Assembly: GCA_035552395.1 (NCBI GenBank) | Contig: DASZLL010000060.1 | Coordinates: 1-16,310, forward strand | Direction: 5' to 3' | DNA from: Bog-473 sp035552395 | GTDB taxonomy: Bacteria; Actinomycetota; Acidimicrobiia; Acidimicrobiales; RAAP-2 | DNA length: 16,310 bases | Shown here: positions 13,180 through 16,310 of the stretch, one piece after another | Layout of the letters: every line of letters begins with the position of its first letter | Numbering within the stretch: position 1 is the stretch's first letter | Notes under the pieces: generated by a model | What the model was told of the DNA's origin: nothing | Seen by the model: the letters and a program-made list of their open reading frames with translations, nothing else | Database searches by the model: none | Translations under genes and position numbers: made by a program

Positions 13180-14706
13180 ATGACGGATCGCGACGACGAA
13201 ACGGTGGATCGGCTGTCCCGTGCTTGCTTGCCCAGGGTCCGGCCGACACACTGGCACGACTTGGGGTCTGCAAATGGCGGTGCAATGGCGGCAGTGTCGA
13301 ATGGCGAGGGCTCAACTCAGGCGGTCGCCCGAGAGGCCGGTCCGCTGACCTTTCAAGTTTGGATAGCGCCCGTGTTCGCGGCCGCACTCATTGTCGTAAG
13401 TGCGCTGCACCTGGGCGGCTTCTGGTTACGAAGTGCCGAGGTCGTTGGCGTCGGCTCGCTCGCCCTTGTCCTCCTGGTCGTTGGCATGCGGCGAGTGGAT
13501 CTCACCACGACGGTGATCCTGGCCGCGTTGGGGGCACTGGCGACGTGGTGGTTCCTCCGCGCCGTCGCAATTGGACAGCCGCTTTCGGTTTTCCCTTTCG
13601 GTGCCGCCGTTGTCGGATTTGGCGCGGCCTTCGCCGCCGTGCGGCCCCTGCACCCTCAGTACAAGGATGTCGCGGCGACCGTCCTGGCCTCGATTGGAGC
13701 CCTCGAGGCGCTTGTCGGTTTTTACGGCGTCACGATGCGTTCGTACCCCCTGGCCATACCCGATCAAAACCTCTGGCGTCTGGCGAGCACCCTCACGTAT
13801 TCCAATGCCGCCGGGCTGATCTTGGCCATGTCGCTCCTCGTCGCGCTCGGACTCAATGAGCGATGGTGGTACAGCCGTGGGCTCGTTTGTATCTGCGCGG
13901 CGGGTCTGCTGGCCACCCAAAGCAGAGCGGCGGTCTTGGGCGCACTGTTGGGACTGCTCTTCGTCCCCATTGCTCGGTACAGGTTGCTCTGGCTCCCCCT
14001 GACCCTCGGGGCCATTGCGGGAGCCGTCGCGGTTGCTACTGCTCTGAGTACGAAGCCCGTACCGATGGTGGCCGCCGTCGGCGCGTTGTGTCTTTTCGTG
14101 AGCGTGGTCGTGAAGCCCGTTCCCATCGTTCTGGGTAGCCGGAGGCGGGTCGGACTCACTCTCCTCGCGGCCCTTGTTGTTGTCGGCATCGCCCTGGCGG
14201 CGTTGCACTCCGAGCTCTCACGGCGCCTGATCAGCTCAGCCTCTCTGTTCGATCGCAATCCCGAATGGTCCTCGGCGTATCACCAGTTCTTAGGTTCTCC
14301 GGGATTGGGAGTAGGGCCGGATCGAGTAATCCCCTTGGTCGGCGGCAACGGAACCTTCGCTCACTTTGCCCATAACGAGTACCTGCAGATTGCTGACGAC
14401 GCAGGGTTGGTGGGCCTAGCGCTCCTGGTGATCGCAATACTCATGATTGCAAGGACTGTGCGCAGGACAGACCTGGGCACTTCGTGCGCCCTCGGAGCAC
14501 TCATCGCCTTTGCGTTCTGCGGGGCTTTCGACTTTGACTGGCACGTGCCGATGATCGGCTTGATGGCCGGCTGGGTCGCTGGGCTGGCCAGCTCCGCTCC
14601 TCTGCGTCGCCCAAGAGTCCCCAAGAAAGACTCGGCCGGTGCTTCCCTTCGGCCAGACCGTCCCGAGGGCGCGGAACCTCGACCGACAGCGAAGGCTGCG
14701 GTCTGA
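13180..14706 (+). CDS. O-antigen ligase / Wzy-polymerase-like membrane protein
   Basis: 508 residues from the ATG at 13180, which follows AGAGGG. An in-frame ATG at 13285 gives a 473-residue protein that starts closer to the first membrane segment, and could be the true start. The protein is mostly hydrophobic with about 11-12 predicted membrane segments. A large soluble loop before the C-terminus contains AHFAHNEYLQIADDAGLVGL. That HNEYL...G..G pattern is typical of the Wzy_C/WaaL superfamily, which joins or polymerises lipid-linked glycans on the outer face of the cytoplasmic membrane. The last 35 residues are a cytoplasmic-type charged tail. No glycosyltransferases or flippase are next to it, so the glycan is unknown. 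It ends three bases before the stop of the convergent regulator gene. Confidence 0.85.
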   Translation: MTDRDDETVDRLSRACLPRVRPTHWHDLGSANGGAMAAVSNGEGSTQAVAREAGPLTFQVWIAPVFAAALIVVSALHLGGFWLRSAEVVGVGSLALVLLVVGMRRVDLTTTVILAALGALATWWFLRAVAIGQPLSVFPFGAAVVGFGAAFAAVRPLHPQYKDVAATVLASIGALEALVGFYGVTMRSYPLAIPDQNLWRLASTLTYSNAAGLILAMSLLVALGLNERWWYSRGLVCICAAGLLATQSRAAVLGALLGLLFVPIARYRLLWLPLTLGAIAGAVAVATALSTKPVPMVAAVGALCLFVSVVVKPVPIVLGSRRRVGLTLLAALVVVGIALAALHSELSRRLISSASLFDRNPEWSSAYHQFLGSPGLGVGPDRVIPLVGGNGTFAHFAHNEYLQIADDAGLVGLALLVIAILMIARTVRRTDLGTSCALGALIAFAFCGAFDFDWHVPMIGLMAGWVAGLASSAPLRRPRVPKKDSAGASLRPDRPEGAEPRPTAKAAV

Positions 14707-14709
14707 TCG

Positions 14710-15606
14710 TCAGGCTTCGAGAGGGCACGGCGCTGGCCGCTCGCCCGCCTGTTGCCGCGCTGTCTCCTCGTTCAGCCACTCACGAAATTCGATCACCGCG
14801 TCCTCCGGCCGAGAGACGGGCACCGACAGGAGGTCGCCGACGTCGCGCAGGAAGCGCGAGAGCTCGCCGAGCGCGACCAGCGCCTCGACCTCCGCCCGCA
14901 GCGCCAGATCGAAGCGCGCCCTGCGCCTGGCCGAAGCCCGCAGCGCGGCGTGGCGCCCGGCCAGGCGGATCGAGGCGGTGCGGTCCAACAGGTCGACGAG
15001 CCGGGCAATCGTTTCGTCGGGGCGCTCCGAGACGTCCCGCTCCAGCTGGATGCCACGGATGACGTCTTCGACTTGGATCCCGCTCCCGACGGCGGCCCGC
15101 GTCGGCATGCGGAGGTACCGGAGCCGGACGGCGCCCGCCGACGGCGCGTCCGTCCGCTCGAGCACCAAGATGGGCTCGGACGGCGGGCCGCGGTGCTCCC
15201 CGTCCAGCTCGACCCAGATCGTCTTGGCTTCGACGGTGCTGAACACTCCCCAACGCGTTGCCATGGCCGACACGATCTGCAACCCGCGACCGCTCTGCCC
15301 CATCGCGGTGAGATCACTGGCCGTGCCCGTGCGGGGCGTGGCCCACGGGATCTGCCGTGGGCTCCCGTCCATCACCTCGACGCGAATGCCAGCACCGATC
15401 AGCCGCACGGTGACGACAAAACGGCCCGTCGAATGGAGCAACGCGTTGGTGGCCAGTTCCGTCGCGCACAGAGCGGCGTCCTCCGCGATCGAGCGCAGGC
15501 CCCACTCCTCAGCCAGCCCCGAGACGAACTGGCGGGCGCGACAGCTCGAGGCGGGGAGCGGGTCCAAGCCGAGGACGTGCGCAGAGCGATCGGATTGCAC
15601 CGACAT
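14710..15606 (-). CDS. RsbW-like ATP-binding protein with helical C-terminal extension
   Basis: 298 residues. The N-terminal ~135 residues are an HATPase_c (GHKL) domain of the anti-sigma kinase type. The N box is ELATNALLHS at 50-59, the G1 region is VEVMDGSPRQIP at 76-87 (Asp80), and the G2 loop is GQSGRGLQIVSAMA at 103-116. The remaining part (about 160-298) is rich in Arg, Ala and Leu helices and ends FREWLNEETARQQAGERP. From memory this ending resembles tails of actinobacterial SpoIIE/RsbW-like regulators. Such proteins act as serine kinases or binders of sigma factors or anti-anti-sigma (STAS) proteins. No sigma factor or STAS gene is adjacent, so the partner is elsewhere. The ATG at 15606 has no ribosome site and sits one base after the stop of a tiny upstream frame. 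Confidence 0.85.
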   Translation of the reverse strand: MSVQSDRSAHVLGLDPLPASSCRARQFVSGLAEEWGLRSIAEDAALCATELATNALLHSTGRFVVTVRLIGAGIRVEVMDGSPRQIPWATPRTGTASDLTAMGQSGRGLQIVSAMATRWGVFSTVEAKTIWVELDGEHRGPPSEPILVLERTDAPSAGAVRLRYLRMPTRAAVGSGIQVEDVIRGIQLERDVSERPDETIARLVDLLDRTASIRLAGRHAALRASARRRARFDLALRAEVEALVALGELSRFLRDVGDLLSVPVSRPEDAVIEFREWLNEETARQQAGERPAPCPLEA

Positions 15607-15607
15607 T

Positions 15608-15631
15608 TCAGCCCGGCCCCGGCGCTGTCAT
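15608..15631 (-). CDS. Leaderless seven-codon upstream ORF (MTAPGPG) before the RsbW-like gene
   Basis: The ATG at 15631-15629 is preceded by TATCGT (15643-15638) at exactly six bases, the spacing for transcription starting at the ATG. The frame reads seven codons and stops with TGA at 15610-15608; one base later comes the ATG of the regulator gene. The proline-rich end (PGPG) could slow ribosomes. Expression is unproven. Confidence 0.4.
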   Translation of the reverse strand: MTAPGPG

Positions 15632-15637
15632 GCGGCA

Positions 15638-15643
15638 ACGATA
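15638..15643 (-). promoter_or_regulatory. -10 candidate TATCGT for the RsbW-like gene
   Basis: TATCGT on the minus strand, six bases before the ATG of the short upstream frame. The -35 position (CTTCCC, 17 bases upstream) is poor, so activation or another sigma factor may be needed. Confidence 0.4.
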
Positions 15644-15739
15644 GGCCGTTCCGGTCCCGCGGGAAGCGACCGCGCTCCGGCTCGGTCTCAGTCGGCGACG
15701 CGCCGATGCCTCTCTGCCGCACCGGATCGTCCGGAGCTG

Positions 15740-15761
15740 CTGTCCGTAGACGTGCGGACAG
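15740..15761. promoter_or_regulatory. Inverted repeat CTGTCCG-N8-CGGACAG
   Basis: Perfect seven-base arms around TAGACGTG. There is no T tract and it is about 100 bases upstream of the regulator's predicted transcription start, so an operator for a dimeric protein is more likely than a terminator. Confidence 0.5.
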
Positions 15762-15886
15762 TATGACGGCCACAGTGACGGCCTTGATCCGTCCCGGTAC
15801 CTACAGATGCCACTCCAAGAGGGAATCGGCCTGTTGGATCATTCGTGAGCCGGCGCGGCAGCTCCTTTGGGTTGTGCAAGGGGAGC

Positions 15887-15892
15887 TACGAT
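15887..15892 (+). promoter_or_regulatory. -10 candidate TACGAT for tRNA-Pro
   Basis: TACGAT lies 27 bases before the mature 5' end. CCTTTG, 17 bases upstream, is a weak -35. Confidence 0.4.
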
Positions 15893-15919
15893 TCGCGGAG
15901 CCTCAACGAGATCCACCTC

Positions 15920-15993
15920 CGGGATGTAGCGCAGCTTGGCAGCGCGCCTGCTTTGGGAGCAGGAGGTCCGGGGTTCAAATCCCCGCATCCCGA
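15920..15993 (+). tRNA. tRNA-Pro (TGG anticodon)
   Basis: A complete cloverleaf: acceptor CGGGATG/CATCCCG with discriminator A, D stem GCGC/GCGC, anticodon stem CCTGC/GCAGG with loop TTTGGGA (anticodon TGG), variable loop AGGTC, and T stem CGGGG/CCCCG with loop TTCAAAT. CCA is not encoded. It converges with the cyclase gene 19 bases away. Confidence 0.97.
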
Positions 15994-16012
15994 CCCAGCC
16001 AGGACCGCCGAC

Positions 16013-16310
16013 TCAGGCCCGTTCCACCGCCAGCACCTGCCACTCGTCGGGCACACCCTTGAGGTTGTGCCGCCCTCGGTCGTCGAACACGATCCCCGCG
16101 CCGACCACCAGGTCGCGCACGGTGCCGGTCACCAGCACCTCTCCCGCCGCCGCCATGGCGCTGATCCTTGACGCGATGTGGACGGCCAGACCGCCGATGT
16201 CGTCGCCCCGCAGTTCGACCTCGCCGGCGTGCAGGCCCGCCCGCAGCTCCAAGCCCGAGCTCGACGCGGTCGACACCATCGCCACCGCGCAACGCACCCC
16301 CTGGGCCGGC
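16013..16310 (-). CDS. Class III adenylate/guanylate cyclase domain protein, C-terminal fragment
   Basis: The last 98 residues of a gene that begins beyond the right edge. They match the second half of a class III nucleotide cyclase catalytic domain. LELRAGLHAGEVELRGDDIGG is the strand-loop after the second metal site, AVHIASRISAMAAAGEVLVTGTVRDLVVG includes the conserved A...R segment with the transition-state arginine region, and the domain ends FDDRGRHNLKGVPDEWQVLAVERA. The first metal-binding Asp and the purine-specifying residues are outside the window, so ATP versus GTP use cannot be judged. In actinobacteria such domains are often fused to alpha/beta hydrolase or sensor domains, here unseen. 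The domain ends at the very C-terminus, with the stop at 16015-16013. Confidence 0.88.
   Translation of the reverse strand, partial: PAQGVRCAVAMVSTASSSGLELRAGLHAGEVELRGDDIGGLAVHIASRISAMAAAGEVLVTGTVRDLVVGAGIVFDDRGRHNLKGVPDEWQVLAVERA

Larger units (their letters stand above)
15632..15919. other. Gene-free stretch between the RsbW-like gene and tRNA-Pro
   Basis: About 290 bases without a supportable protein gene. It contains the -10 of the regulator gene, the inverted repeat at 15740-15761 and the tRNA-Pro promoter near 15887. Open frames here are interrupted or extend through the tRNA and look non-coding. Confidence 0.6.

Noticed and set aside
14639..15766. Plus-strand frame of 375 codons opposite the RsbW-like gene
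   Set aside because: Ser/Arg-rich low-complexity translation without motifs; the minus strand carries an intact ATP-binding fold.
15845..16171. Plus-strand 108-codon frame containing VAQLGSAPALGAGGPGFKS
   Set aside because: This is the conceptual translation of tRNA-Pro and then the antisense of the cyclase gene, a familiar annotation artefact.

Overview
This is a high-GC chromosomal window from an actinobacterium. The gene families and the many start codons without a clear Shine-Dalgarno (several with a -10-like hexamer placed for leaderless transcripts) suggest an Acidimicrobiia-like lineage, but that placement is inference. No insertion sequence, phage gene or CRISPR array was found. Three tRNA genes (His, Arg, Pro), none with an encoded CCA, mark it as ordinary chromosome with some accessory cargo.

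Layout. 1-1634: a truncated 2-hydroxyacid dehydrogenase-like gene (-) and an FGGY sugar kinase (+) diverge from a 70-base promoter region holding a perfect inverted repeat. 1680-3835 (-): tRNA-His is followed by a short-chain dehydrogenase and a zinc alcohol dehydrogenase that overlap by GTGA, converging on the kinase. Together these could form a sugar or polyol oxidation and phosphorylation set. 3945-5168 (+): tRNA-Arg, then an FkbM-type methyltransferase. 5220-7267 (-): a DHA2 drug-type exporter translationally coupled to a LOG-family phosphoribohydrolase. 7484-8653 (+): a secreted DUF3089 alpha/beta hydrolase. 8753-9920 (+): an orphan ParA ATPase with a small zinc-ribbon protein carrying two GKRALF motifs. 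9901-11583 (-): a second DHA2 exporter. 11669-12055 (-): a DUF1801 protein. 12150-14706: a secreted protein resembling the choice-of-anchor P family (-), diverging from an O-antigen-ligase/polymerase-like membrane protein (+). 14710-15606 (-): an RsbW-like ATP-binding regulator. 15920-15993 (+): tRNA-Pro. 16013 to the end (-): the C-terminus of a class III nucleotide cyclase.

The most interesting signals are small. Two genes (237 and 15606) are preceded by a seven-codon, leaderless or near-leaderless upstream ORF whose stop touches the main start. A perfect hairpin just downstream of tRNA-His carries the same seven bases as the His anticodon loop. The ParA companion has a duplicated short motif and a split zinc ribbon. 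A 20-bp tandem repeat lies between the secreted protein and the polymerase-like gene. The window does not show a complete, obviously new multi-gene system; the ParA/zinc-ribbon pair and the upstream-ORF arrangement are the best leads.
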